Shown here: in pieces, positions 46,812 through 56,950 of the stretch
Layout of the letters: every line of letters starts with the position of its first letter
How positions within the stretch are numbered: the stretch's first letter is position 1
Source of the DNA: Hemerocallis citrina
Taxonomy: Eukaryota > Streptophyta > Magnoliopsida > Asparagales > Asphodelaceae
DNA length: 64,000 nucleotides
Reading direction: 5' to 3'
NCBI GenBank assembly: GCA_017893485.1
Contig: CM030366.1
Location: forward strand, 101,134,953 to 101,198,952
Notes under the pieces: generated by a model
The model's database searches: none
Told to the model about the DNA's origin: nothing
The model's input: the letters and a program-made list of their open reading frames with translations, nothing else
Made by a program: the position numbers and the translations under genes

Positions 46812-47345
46812 ACAAAGACTGAGCTTGATCAGCCTTTGAGGAGTAGTTTTACTGTTTTAATGGCTGGCGGAGTTGTATCGGAATCCAAATGGAAGGTTTC
46901 GAATCTTTGCAGGAGGGAGTGTTGTAATTTTTCAAGTTAGTTGCACTTTGAGTTGCTCCTGAGTTCTTCGGATCATGCGGTGTTTTCGTTTTTCTTCGCG
47001 AGGTGTCAATTCGTCGTTCGGGGGTCTTAAAAGACTGTTCTTGGCAATAATTATTTGTTTAGGGATTAGAAAATGTTTCCCCAACTTTATAATTATTTTC
47101 CAGGAGTTCTTCCTTAACTTCTCGAATTTTTAATTGTTTTTTCGCAATTTTTTGGCGAATGGCTCGGTTGTTTTTCTTCGTTGTGCGGCCTACATGCTTG
47201 TATCACATCGCCGACCCCTTCGAGCACTCGCTGCCCAGGAGGCCGAAGTCCGTGGGTAGTTCGGCGCCTTCTTTCGAAGAGCAGAGGCACCTCGGCTAGG
47301 TTGTGAGTGCAGAGAGGGAGTTCGGCGAGGTCCGAGGTAGCTTTT
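46812..47345. other. Non-coding segment between polypurine tract and the 58-bp array
   Basis: No coding domain seen. It is part of the 3' untranslated region of the Tat element in the leftward direction. Confidence 0.6.
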
Positions 47346-47348
47346 TCC

Positions 47349-48432
47349 ATGTAACATGGTCGGTGTCGAGAACGCTCGGCAACTGGTGCCGAGGTCTAAC
47401 TTTTCATGTAACATGGTCGGTGTCAAGAACGCTCGGCAGCTGGTGCCGAGGTCCAACTTTCCATGTAACATGGTCGGTGTCAAGAGTGCTCGGCAGCTGG
47501 TGCCGAACCCCAACTTTCCATGTAACATGGTCGGTGTCAAGAGCGCTCGGCAGCTGGTGCCGAACCCCGACTTTCCATGTAACATGGTCGGTGTCAAGAG
47601 CGCTCGGCAGCTGGTGCCGAACCCCGACTTTCCATGTAACATGGTCGGTGTCAAGAGCGTTCGGTAGTTGGTGCCGAACCCCAACTTTCCATGCAACATG
47701 GTCGGTGTCAAGAATGCTCGGCATCTGGTGTCGAGGTCCAATTTTTCCATGTAACATGGTCGGTGTCAAGAACGCTCGGCAACTGGTGCCGAACCCCAAT
47801 TTTTCCATGTAACATGGTCGGTGTCAAGAACGCTCGGCAGCTGGTGCCAAACCCCAACTTTTTCATGTAACATGGTCGGTGTCAAGAACGCTCGGCAGCT
47901 GGTGCCGAGGTCCAACTTTTCCATGTAACATGGTCGGTGTCAAGAACGCTCGGTAGCTGGTGCCGATGTCCAACTTTCCATGTAACATGGTCGGTGTCAA
48001 GAGCGCTCGGCAGCTGGTGCCGAACCCCAACTTTCCATGTAACATGGTCGGTGTCAAGAGCGCTTGGCAGCTGGTGCCGAACCCCGATTTTCCATGTAAC
48101 ATGGTCGGTGTCAAGAGCACTCGGCAGCTGGTGCCGAACCCCGACTTTCCATGTAACATGGTCGGTGTCAAGAGCGTTCGGTAGCTGGTGCCGAACCCCA
48201 ACTTTCCATGCAACATGGTCGGTGTCAAGAATGCTCGGCATCTGGTGCCGAGGTCCAATTTTTCCATGTAACATGGTCGGTGTCAAGAACGCTCGGCAAC
48301 TGGTGCCGAACCCCAATTTTTCCATGTAATATGGTCGGTGTTAAGAACGCTCGGCAGCTGGTGCCGAGGTCCAACTTTTCCATGTAACATGGTTGGTGTC
48401 AAGAACGCTCGGCAGCTGGTGCCGAGGTCCAA
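47349..48432. repeat. Tandem array, ~58-bp unit, about 19 copies, higher-order structure
   Basis: The string CATGGTCGGTGTCAAGA or close variants recurs every 56-59 bp, about 19 times, each followed by GCTCGGCAGCTGGTGCCGA. Units fall into types ending GAGGTCCAACTTTT, AACCCCAACTTTC or AACCCCGACTTTC. Their order repeats with a nine-unit period of about 519 bp; the distinctive AATGCTCGGCATCTGG unit lies at both 47712 and 48231. ORFs through the array exist on both strands because 57- and 60-bp units keep frame; they are not genes. Confidence 0.93.
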
Positions 48433-48673
48433 GACTTGTCATTTTTGGCGGAGCACGCCTAGCGGAGTTGGTGTCTCCTGAACTTCTGACAGCTCTGACG
48501 GATGGGACGTTCATTTAATGCAGTGACCTCTGAGTATCTGTCAGATGGGTCAGTAATTAATGCGATGTACGGCTTGGCGTGGTAAACAAGGCGACGGTTT
48601 GGGTCGCTTTTGTCGTCTTGCATAGGTGGGCTGGCTGTCAGGGCCCATTATCCTCGTTAGGCGCGCCTCGCTC

Positions 48674-48680
48674 TATAAAA
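48674..48680 (+). promoter_or_regulatory. TATA box of the antisense gene
   Basis: CTCTATAAAACC lies about 160 bp upstream of the ATG at 48839 on the plus strand, opposite to the gag-pol direction. It is followed by a C/T-rich leader. A dedicated promoter for the antisense gene is inferred. Confidence 0.6.
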
Positions 48681-48838
48681 CCTCACCCCCTCTCTCATTT
48701 TTCACTTCTCCTCTCTTTTTCTCAGGCAATTATTTGTGCTAAGCGAGTGATTCCGATGATCGCCGTTCGTTTTCCGGTGAAGTTTCCGACAGCTCATTTT
48801 TAAGGTAATTTATACTTAGTTCTTTTCCAAGTATAAAT

Positions 48839-50974
48839 ATGTCTCTTCCCTCTGTTTCCGAATCGTCTTCTTCTTGGTCCGATCCCTCCCTTGAAGTCGT
48901 CGAAGCCCACACTCCGAGTCGCCTAGATAATGGCAAGAAGGTGTTCGGCAGAGATTCGATCGTCGAAGAGCCGAAGCATATGGGGGAGTTTGGCAGGTTG
49001 TCGGGGCAACTGACGGGACTTCATAGAGTTCGAGAGCTTCCGGAGGAGCAGGCCGAGCGTATTGTTCACGGGAAGGGGATGACTTTCGAGGAGAATGCGG
49101 TGAGGGAGACGACCGAGGCGGATGAGACGATGTCGATCCTCCGCGAAGAAGACTTGGGAGTGATCCGGGACTGTTTTCACATCCCGGAGGAGTACGAGCT
49201 TATGCTGCCGGGTCCCGGGGTTAGGGCCAACTCGCCGCTGCCAGTGACTATGTGTTGCTGGCCGGTTGATGCCTTTATTGCCGGGGCTCGGCTACCTCTC
49301 CACCCGTTCGCAATCCTCGTTCTGAGGTGGTTTGGGGTCAGCCCCATCCAACTTATGCCGAACGCATGGAGATTCATAAACGGCTTCGTACTTCACTGCC
49401 AAGCCGCTGGGATCGAGCCGGAGTTGAATGTACTTCGGACGATCTATCGGCTTCATCAAGGGAACCGGTCTGAGTTCCGGTACTATTTGGCTCCGAGGCA
49501 TGGCGGTAGGCTCGTCATATGCCCTGAATCCATCAAGCACTGGCGTGAAAATTTCTTGATAGTGCGGAGTGTGGACGCCTAGCCTATCCCTTCCAGTTGG
49601 GTGGAAGAGGTGACGAAGAGGTTGAAGGCGCTACCCAAGCTTTGCCCTGAAGAAGAAGAGGCAGTTCGGACACTTCTCGATTGGCCGAAGTATGACTGGA
49701 AGGAGCTGATCGAGGATGTCTTGTTTAGGGGAGGGCTCTGCCACGTAGATCCCAGTACGCGGCTTCTTTTACGTTTCCGTACTTTGTTTTTCATACTTCA
49801 CTTTTCATGACTTTTTATCACGCTAACAAGCTTCGTTTTTAATGCAGAGGTGATGGACTACGACGCAGTGTTGGCGTTGAGAGCAGGCCTTGCCAGTAAG
49901 GTGCCGAAGAAGCGCAAGAGGGTGGCCACCAAGTTGCCGACCATGAAGACTCCGAGGGTCACGGAGGTGGTCGAAGAGGTGGAGACCCTTGGAAGCCCGA
50001 CCGCTGCCGATGGAGGTGCCTCGGCGTCAATCGGGGTTGGCGAGTTCCCCATCGCCGTTGCCCTCAGGATGGCAACCCCCCCCCCCCCCCGTTGTCGGTG
50101 GTGGCCGAGGAGCTCCTGACCGAGGAGCACAAAAGGATTCATGTTCCGGACTGGCAGGTTCAGAAACATGATGGATTCCTCAGCAATTCCTTGGCGAGCA
50201 TGCAGGCGGTCAAGCACCTGGCGATGCCGAAGGATCGGGCCGCCATGGAGGCCGGGCAAGAAGGTGACGACGTCATCGAGATTGCTCGCTCGGCGGTCTT
50301 GGTAAGCGTTGAATTTTTGCTGTCATTGGTTCCCTTTAGGTCTGATTTCTTTAACTCTTTTAATACCTCTTCCCTTGTCGCAGATCATCGTCCATTTTGG
50401 TCACCTCACGGAGAGGTTGACGGCTCTGGAGAAGGAGCTGAAGCAGGAGTCCGACCAAGCTTAGAAGGAGAAGGCTCGGATGGGGAACGAGCTCGACAAG
50501 TTCAGGGTCGAGTTCGAAGGGAAGACGACGAGGGTCGAGTACCTCGAGGGTCAGGTCGCGAAGCTGGAGAGCGACCTTCTTCGCCAGAAGGAGGAGGCGG
50601 CCAAACAGTTGGCCGAAGCGGAAGAGGCCAAGGCGGCCGCGGTGAAGGAGGTGGAGGACTCGACCATGGTGAAGGCGCAAGGTTTCCTTGCCCAGAACAT
50701 GGCCAAAGCCTACGCCGAAGCCCTCGCCCGGGTGACGAAGGAATACCCTGACGTGAAATGCTCGGGATGGAGATTGTTCCCGGGCCACGTCGAAGGTTTC
50801 GACCCTGAGTCGGAGGGATAAGAAGAAGATGAAGGGGAGGACGAGGTCGAGCCTGAGGTCGAGGTCGTTGCCGAGGTCCAGGGGTTTGTGGTCACCCCGC
50901 TGGCGGTGGTGACCCCTTCGGGGACGTCGAGCCCCACCCACTCTCGCCGCCCCGGGAAAGAGGTCGCGCCTTGA
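48839..50974 (+). pseudogene. Antisense gene 1 of the Tat element (putative plant transposon protein domain, PF04195-like)
   Basis: Encoded opposite to gag-pol. Residues about 105-245 match the 'putative gypsy-type transposon' domain: LPGPG at 123-127, RLPLHPF at 151-157, LMPNAWRFINGF at 172-183. Introns fit at 49755-49847 (GTACGC...TGCAG) and 50302-50383 (GTAAGC...CGCAG), and both preserve protein-like reading. The last exon is strongly coiled-coil (LTERLTALEKELK, then KLESDLLRQKEEAAKQLAEAEEAKAAAV) and ends in an acidic tail with a final TGA at 50972. The copy is broken by in-frame stops at 49580 (TAG), 50462 (TAG) and 50819 (TAA), and by a frameshift in a run of 15 C (50076-50090). Function in the element's life cycle is unknown. 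Confidence 0.8.
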
Positions 50975-51183
50975 CCTTGCTTATTTTTTCTTTTCTCCTT
51001 TTTGTTTTTATGTGTAACGCCTAATCGCGGACTGGCCACCGTTTTTTTTGTAATGAATGAAAACATCTTTTTGGGCTCGATTTTGCATCTCTCTATTTTT
51101 TCTCAAAAACTCTTGAAAATTGACTAAGTGTAGGAGTTCGGCAATGTGTTGAAAATTTGTTGTTTGCTTCGACTTCTTTTCAG

Positions 51184-52083
51184 CTTGCGGTGGTGACTCA
51201 AGCCGTCGAGCCTACTTGCTCGGGGGACTATGCTCGTCCCGAGGTTGGCTTAGGGGCGACGAGGCTGTGCTTGACAAGGTGCCGAGAGCGGCTCTATGAA
51301 GTCGAATTGGGGTTGCGCAGAGCCGTAAGCGAGCGGAACCATCTCCAACTCATCCTGGGTCGACGAGACATTGAGATCCGGCGACTGGAGAGCAGGATCG
51401 CCGAGATGGCCCCCTTAGGAGAGGATGATGGTTCGTCGACCGCCTTTAGCTATGGCCTTCGGATCTAGGGCATCCGCCACACTTTATCAAAAATAATAGC
51501 GGAGAGGGATGATCTGCTTTCTGAGATTCGTCACCTGCTAACGGTAGAGACGGAGCTTCGGACGGAGGGAGAGGGATTGACAGCCGAGGTGGCCAAACTG
51601 ACGGCCGAGGTCGACGCACTGAAGAGAGCCACGGTAGACAAGAGCATCGAAGTCACCCATCTCCGCCGCCTTATCGCCAGTCGCTCCGGCATCCCGAGCT
51701 CTACAATACCTCCTCGCTTCGAGGTCGATGTAAAAGATGACTCTCTGAGGGAACAGATCTCAGAGCTGGAGGCAGAGGTGGCTCAACTCAAACTGCGTTC
51801 GGGGCCGATCAATGTGAGGAGCACTTCATGTACTTGCGCAGAGAGCGAGCGGGGCATTTCGTTTTATGAGCTCGCGATCCGTTCGCCCATCGGCCAACCT
51901 AGTCCGGGGGATGCACAAAGCGCCGTTGCCATTTCATCGAGCGGAGCGTCCGTCGGGGCGACCATTAGGAGCAGCGCCGACGACACGTCTCAATTCGCTG
52001 GTTTGGGGTCGGGCTCCGGAGGCAAACGTCGCCGACCTCGATTGTCCTTGAAGCGGAACATCCCTGCTCCACGGAGGCATTGA
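51184..52083 (+). pseudogene. Antisense gene 2 of the Tat element, coiled-coil protein
   Basis: The frame begins after a good acceptor site (CTTCTTTTCAG, ending at 51183) and runs to TGA at 52081-52083, with one in-frame TAG at 51466-51468. Heptad-rich stretches include ERNHLQLILGRRDIEIRRLE and AEVAKLTAEVDALKRA, then ISELEAEVAQLK. The C-terminal part is Ser/Gly/Arg-rich (GGKRRRPRLSLKR) with a basic, nuclear-signal-like end. It may be a downstream exon of the first antisense gene or a separate gene; its start is not evident. I know no function. Confidence 0.6.
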
Positions 52084-52403
52084 AGATCTTGTTTTTGAAG
52101 CCTTTGTATTTAGTCTAAGTGTAGCGAGTCGGCATTGTAATTTTTACTTTTAACGCCTTGTAATTTGGTTGTAAGGAAGGGTCACCCTGTACTGTGTCTC
52201 CACTCTTAAATAATATTTCTTTCTTAAACTTGCACGTTTTCAGTGGCTTTGTGTGGTTGTTTTGTTTGTGACTGTGTTCGTCGTGCCGAGGTCCCTGAGC
52301 TGGTCCTTTGCTCATTTGGGGGTCGGTGCCATGAGCGTTCGGCCAGTGGTGCCGAGCTCTGCATTTAATCGCGCAAATTTGTAAAATGAGTCGAACTCGC
52401 TAA

Positions 52404-53425
52404 ATGGCGGACTTGCGAAGTAGGATCGAGCCAAGTGTTGGACTCCGACCCATCGTTAGAGTAGTTCGACGGTTGTGGGAGCGATTACGAAGGGCGAACT
52501 TGCGAAGTAGGATCGAGCCAAGTGTTGGACTCCGACCCATCATTAGAGTAGTTCGACGGTTGTGGGAGCGATTACGAAGGGCGAACTTGCGAAGTAGAAT
52601 CGAGCCAAGTGTTGAACTTTGAACCATCGTTAGAGTAGTTCAACGGTTGTGGGAGCAATTCCGAATGGCGACCTACCTCTAGTTCGCTTAAGAGCGAACT
52701 TGCGAAGTAGAATCGAGCCAAGTGTAGGACTCCGAACCATCGTTAGAGTAGTTCAACGGTTGTGGGAGCAATTCCGAACGGCGACCTACCTCTAGTTCGC
52801 TTAAGAGCGAACTTGCGAAGTAGAATCGAGCCAAGTGTTGGACTCCGAACCATCGTTAGAATAGTTCAACGGTTGTGGGAGCAATTCCGAACGGTGACCT
52901 ACCTCTAGTTCACTTAAGAGCGAACCTGCGAAGTAGAATCGAGCCAAGTGCTGGACTCCGAACCATCGTTAGAGTAGTTCAATAGTTGTGGGAGCAATTC
53001 CGAACGGCGACCTACCTCTAGTTCTCTTAAGAGCGAACTTGCGAAGTAGAATCGAGCCAAGTGTTGGACTCCGAACCATCGTTAGAGTAGTTCAACGACT
53101 GTGGGAGCAATTCCGAATGGCGACCTACCTCTAGTTCGCTTAAGAGCGAACTTGCGAAGTAGAATCGAGCCAAGTGTTGGACTCCGAACCATCGTTAGAG
53201 TAGTTCAACGGCTGTGGGAGCAATTCCGAATGGCGACCTAACTCTAGTTCGCTTAAGAGCGAACTTGCGAAGTAGAATCGAGCCAAGTGTTGGACTCCGA
53301 ACCATCATTAGGGTAGTTCAACGGTTGTGGGAGCAATTCCGAATAGCGACCTACCTCTAGTTTGCTTAAGAGCGAACTTGCGAAGTAGAATCGAGCCAAG
53401 TGTTGGACTCCGAACCATCGTTAGC
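52404..53425. repeat. Tandem array, 87-bp then 113-bp units
   Basis: ACTTGCGAAGTAG recurs at 52411, 52498 and 52585 (spacing 87), then at 52698, 52811, 52924, 53037, 53150, 53263 and 53376 (spacing exactly 113). The longer unit carries an extra 26-bp piece containing the near-palindrome AGTTCGCTTAAGAGCGAACT. All units contain GAGCCAAGTGTTGGACTCCG. The array lies just downstream of the integrase stop in the leftward direction. Confidence 0.95.
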
Positions 53426-53507
53426 GTGAAAAGTAAAAGCAGAGAAATGTAAACAATAGTAAAATATGAAAAAGCTTTCTTTATTAATGACTAATAGTCG
53501 GTTGCTT

Positions 53508-56500
53508 CTAAAGTTGCGAGCCGTTATTACAAGAGAGAAAATGAAATAAAAGCAAAACAAGTAATAGGAGAGGAACGGTTCGACATCCCAGAATACTTAG
53601 AGAGGCGTTGGTGCTCACTCTTTTCAGGAGATGGTCGGCATTCCAGGTCCTGGGGATCTCTCTGCCTTCGAGGTCTTCTAGTTTGTACGTCCCGGGCCGG
53701 ACTTCTTTGACGATCTTATAGGGCCCCTCCCAATTTTGAACCAGTTTGTTCTTCTGACCAGGAAAAGAGATGGCTAACTTTCTGAGGACCAAGTCCCCTT
53801 CTCTGAGGTTGGTAGGACGGATTCTCTTATTATATGCCAACTTGATCCTTCTTCGGTAGCTTTGTTGACGAATGGCAGCTCTTTCTCGGATCTCGTCAAT
53901 AAGGTCCAGATTTGCTCGGAGCTCTCTGGCATTTTGTTCTTCTTCATAAGCTATTAGACGGGGAGAGGGTATACCGCCTTCTAGGGGGATCACAACCTCG
54001 GACCCATAGGTGAGATTAAATGGGCTCCTTCCTGTGGGGGTCCATTTTGTGGTACAGTAGTTCCACAGCACGTTGGAAAGCTGGTCGACCCATAAGCCCT
54101 TGGAACATTTGTCTAACCTCTTCTTAATACTGGAGAGAATCTGCCGGTTAGCATTCTCTAATTGGCCATTCGACTGTGGATGGGATACGGAGGAGAATCG
54201 GTGTTGGATGGCGAGGCCTTCACAGAGAGCTTGGAAGGCAGCCCCCGTGAACTGGATTCTGTTGTCTATTATGAGGACCCGAGGGACCCCGAATCGGCAG
54301 ATGACATTCTTCCAAAAGAACTGAACGACTTTGTTCTCAGTGATCGTGACAAGGGCTCGGCCTCTATCCATTTCGAGAAGTAGTCGATTGCCACAACTAA
54401 GAATTTGAACTGGCCGGGAGCTGGTGGGAATGGCCCTAGTAAATCCATCCCCCACATCGCAAAAGGGGTTGGACTTGATAGGGAAGTGAGTGGAGCCTGT
54501 GGGAGGCGTCGAATGCTGGAGTACTTCTGGCAAGAGCTGCATTGCCGAACGTGTAGTTCGGCGTCTTGCAGGAGAGTGGGCCAGAAATATCCGTAGTTCA
54601 ACACTTTGCGGGCTAGGGACCTGGACCCTGAATGTGCCCTGCCGATGCCCTCGTGAAGTTCTCGCAGGGCGTATTCGGCTTGCTCTGGGGAAAGGCATCT
54701 CAAATAAGGCCTGCCGTCTACCTGTGTGAAGGAACGCTTGTAAAGGATGCCCTCGATAAACGTGTATTGCTCTGCTCGGGTCCTTACTCTTCGAGCTTCC
54801 TTAGGGTCCTCGGGGAGGAGCCCATCCCTTAGGAATTCGACGAGGGGTTTCATCCAGTCGTCTTGGAGCAAAACAGGCAGCGACTCCATTGAGTCGGAAT
54901 TTTCATCTTCTATGCTTGGCTTCAGGAGGACCTCTATCAAGACGGTCTGCTCGAGACCCTGGATGGAGGAAGAGGCTAGCTTGGAAAGGGCATCGGCCTG
55001 GAAATTCTCTTCTCGGGGGATTCGCTGAATGAGAGCTTCTTCAAATAGAGCCATGAGGCTCTTGACCTTGGCCAAGTACTTAATCATCCGGTCATCACGT
55101 GCTTCATACTCGCCTAGGACCTGATTTACGACCAGCTGAGAGTCGCTAAAGATCCGGAGGTGTTGTGCCCCTGCATTGCGGGCCATCCCAAGGCCGGCTA
55201 TGAGTGCCTCGTATTCTGCTTCGTTGTTAGAGGCCTTGAAGTTGATACGGAGGGAGTATTGGAGGATGAAGTCATCTGGGCCTGCCAGAATGACCCGGCT
55301 CCGCTTCCCTCGTTATAGGAGGATCTGTCCACATAGACCGACCAGACAAGTGGTCCCTTCATTGCTTGGCTAAACTCGGGGATGGTACTTTCAACTATAA
55401 ATTCTGCTAAGGCCTGAGCCTTGATTGCGGTCCAAGGCTGATAAGTTATATCATGCTTGCACAGCTCGATAGACCACTTTATAAGGCGACCCGAGGTCTC
55501 TGGCTTGTGGAGGACTTGCCTCAGCGGTTGGTCGGTAAGAACGACCACCGAATGGAACTGAAAATATGGGCGAAGTTTTCTTGCGGCCATCACTAGGGCG
55601 TAAGCCATCTTTTCTATTCTCGGATAGCGGAGTTCGGCATCCCGAAGTACCTTGCTCACATAGTAGATGGGTTTTTGAGCCCGGTCTTCTTCCCTTACTA
55701 AAATGGTGCTGAGGGTCTGTTCGGAGGCTGCTAGGTAGAGGTAGAGGGGTTCACCAGGAATGGGTTTACTGAGGAGAGAAGGGTTGACGAGGTAAGCCTT
55801 GAGCTGGTCGAACGACTCCTGTTGTTGCTGACCCCATTCGAAACCTTTAGCCCCCTTGAGGGCCTTGAAGAAGGGAAGGCATTTCTCCCTAGACTTCGAG
55901 AGTAAACTTCCTATGGCGGCTAGGTGGCCTGTTAGCCTCTGTACTTCCTTAACATTCTTGGGAGGGGCCATGTCTAATATGGCTTTGATTTTCTCAGGGT
56001 TTGCTTCAATTCCTCGTTGGCTAACCATAAAGCCGAGGAACTTTCCTGAAGAGACTCCGAACGTACACTTGTTCGGATTGAGTCTCATGTTGTGCTTTCT
56101 CAGAACATCAAACGCCTCCTGTAGGTCAGTCACATGATCGGCTCCTCGGATGCTTTTTACAAGCATGTCATCAACATACACCTCCATATTCCGGCCGATT
56201 TGAGCTTGGAAAACCTTGTTGACGAGGCGTTGGTATGTTGCTCCTGCATTCTTCAAACCGAAGGGCATAATCCTGTAGCAATAGAGGCCCTGGTCGGTTA
56301 CGAATCAGATCTTCGGGATATCTGGCGGGAACATCCGGATCTGGTTGTAGCCTGAGAAGGCATCCATGAAGCTGAGGAGTTCGTGACCCGAAGTGGCGTC
56401 AATCAGAGTTTCGATACTCAGAAGAGGGAAGGGATCCTTGGGGCAAGCCTTGTTGAGATCGGTAAAATCGATACAAATCCTCCAAGTTCCATTGGACTTC

Positions 56501-56950
56501 TTCACCATTACTACATTCGACAACCACTCGGGGTAGTTCACCTCTTGTATAAACCGGGCCTTCAAGAGCTTGTCCACCTCCTCTTTTATAGCTAGCTGGC
56601 GCTCGGGGGCGAACTTGCGCCTCTTCTGTTGAACCGGTTTGGACCCCGGAGTAACGCTAAGGTGGTGGACCAAGAGCTCTTCGGAAATTCTGGGCATGTC
56701 TGCAACTGACCAAGCAAAGAGGTCTCGGTTCCTTCGGATGCACTGGACTATGTCTGCGCATAGGGCGGATGGGAGGGTCTTGCTAACAAAGAACCTTCGG
56801 GTTAGATCCTGCTCAGAGAAGAGCACTTCCTCCAATTCATCCACCGGCTCGGACGTTGGTCAGGCGACATCTTGGGGGATTTCCAGAGTTTCTAAGGAGA
56901 GGACTGGACCGAGGATAGAGGTCATGTAGCACTTACGGGCCATTTCCTGA
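53508..56950 (-). pseudogene. Tat element pol: RT, RNase H, second RNase H, integrase
   Basis: Leftward domain order. RT opens with HHLSVTPGSKPVQQKRR and has ICIDFTDLNKACPKDPFPL, MPFGLKNAGATYQRL and the catalytic YVDDM at 56178-56164. RNase H 1 follows (PIYYVSKVL, LTDQPLRQVL). A second RNase H has WSVYVDRSSYNEGSGAG and, after a shift, FSDSQLVVNQVLGEYEARD. Integrase has the zinc region (HEGIGRAHSG...CSSCQK), catalytic aspartates in GMDLLGPFP and LIIDNRIQF, and the glutamate in NGQLENANR. It ends PRTWNADHLLK with no chromodomain. Breaks: stops at 56860 and 56305 (both TGA), frameshifts near 56945, 55295 and 54330. The protein is therefore not produced. Confidence 0.92.

Noticed and set aside
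47190..48329. Long ORFs on both strands with repeating MVGVKSARQLVPNP- or LLTPTMLHGK-like peptides
   Set aside because: They are translations of the ~58-bp tandem array. All frames in phase with the repeat stay open, and neither strand shows codon-like constraint.
47349..48432. CRISPR-like array of regularly spaced repeats
   Set aside because: There are no unique spacers; the whole unit is repeated. The context is a plant retrotransposon.
52404..52627. ORFs with LRSRIEPSVGLRPI repeats
   Set aside because: Translation of the 87-bp tandem units.
53508..54698. Single intact 396-codon integrase ORF
   Set aside because: Only the part left of about 54330 matches integrase; the N-terminal third is an out-of-frame reading of the same gene, so it is a frameshifted fragment.
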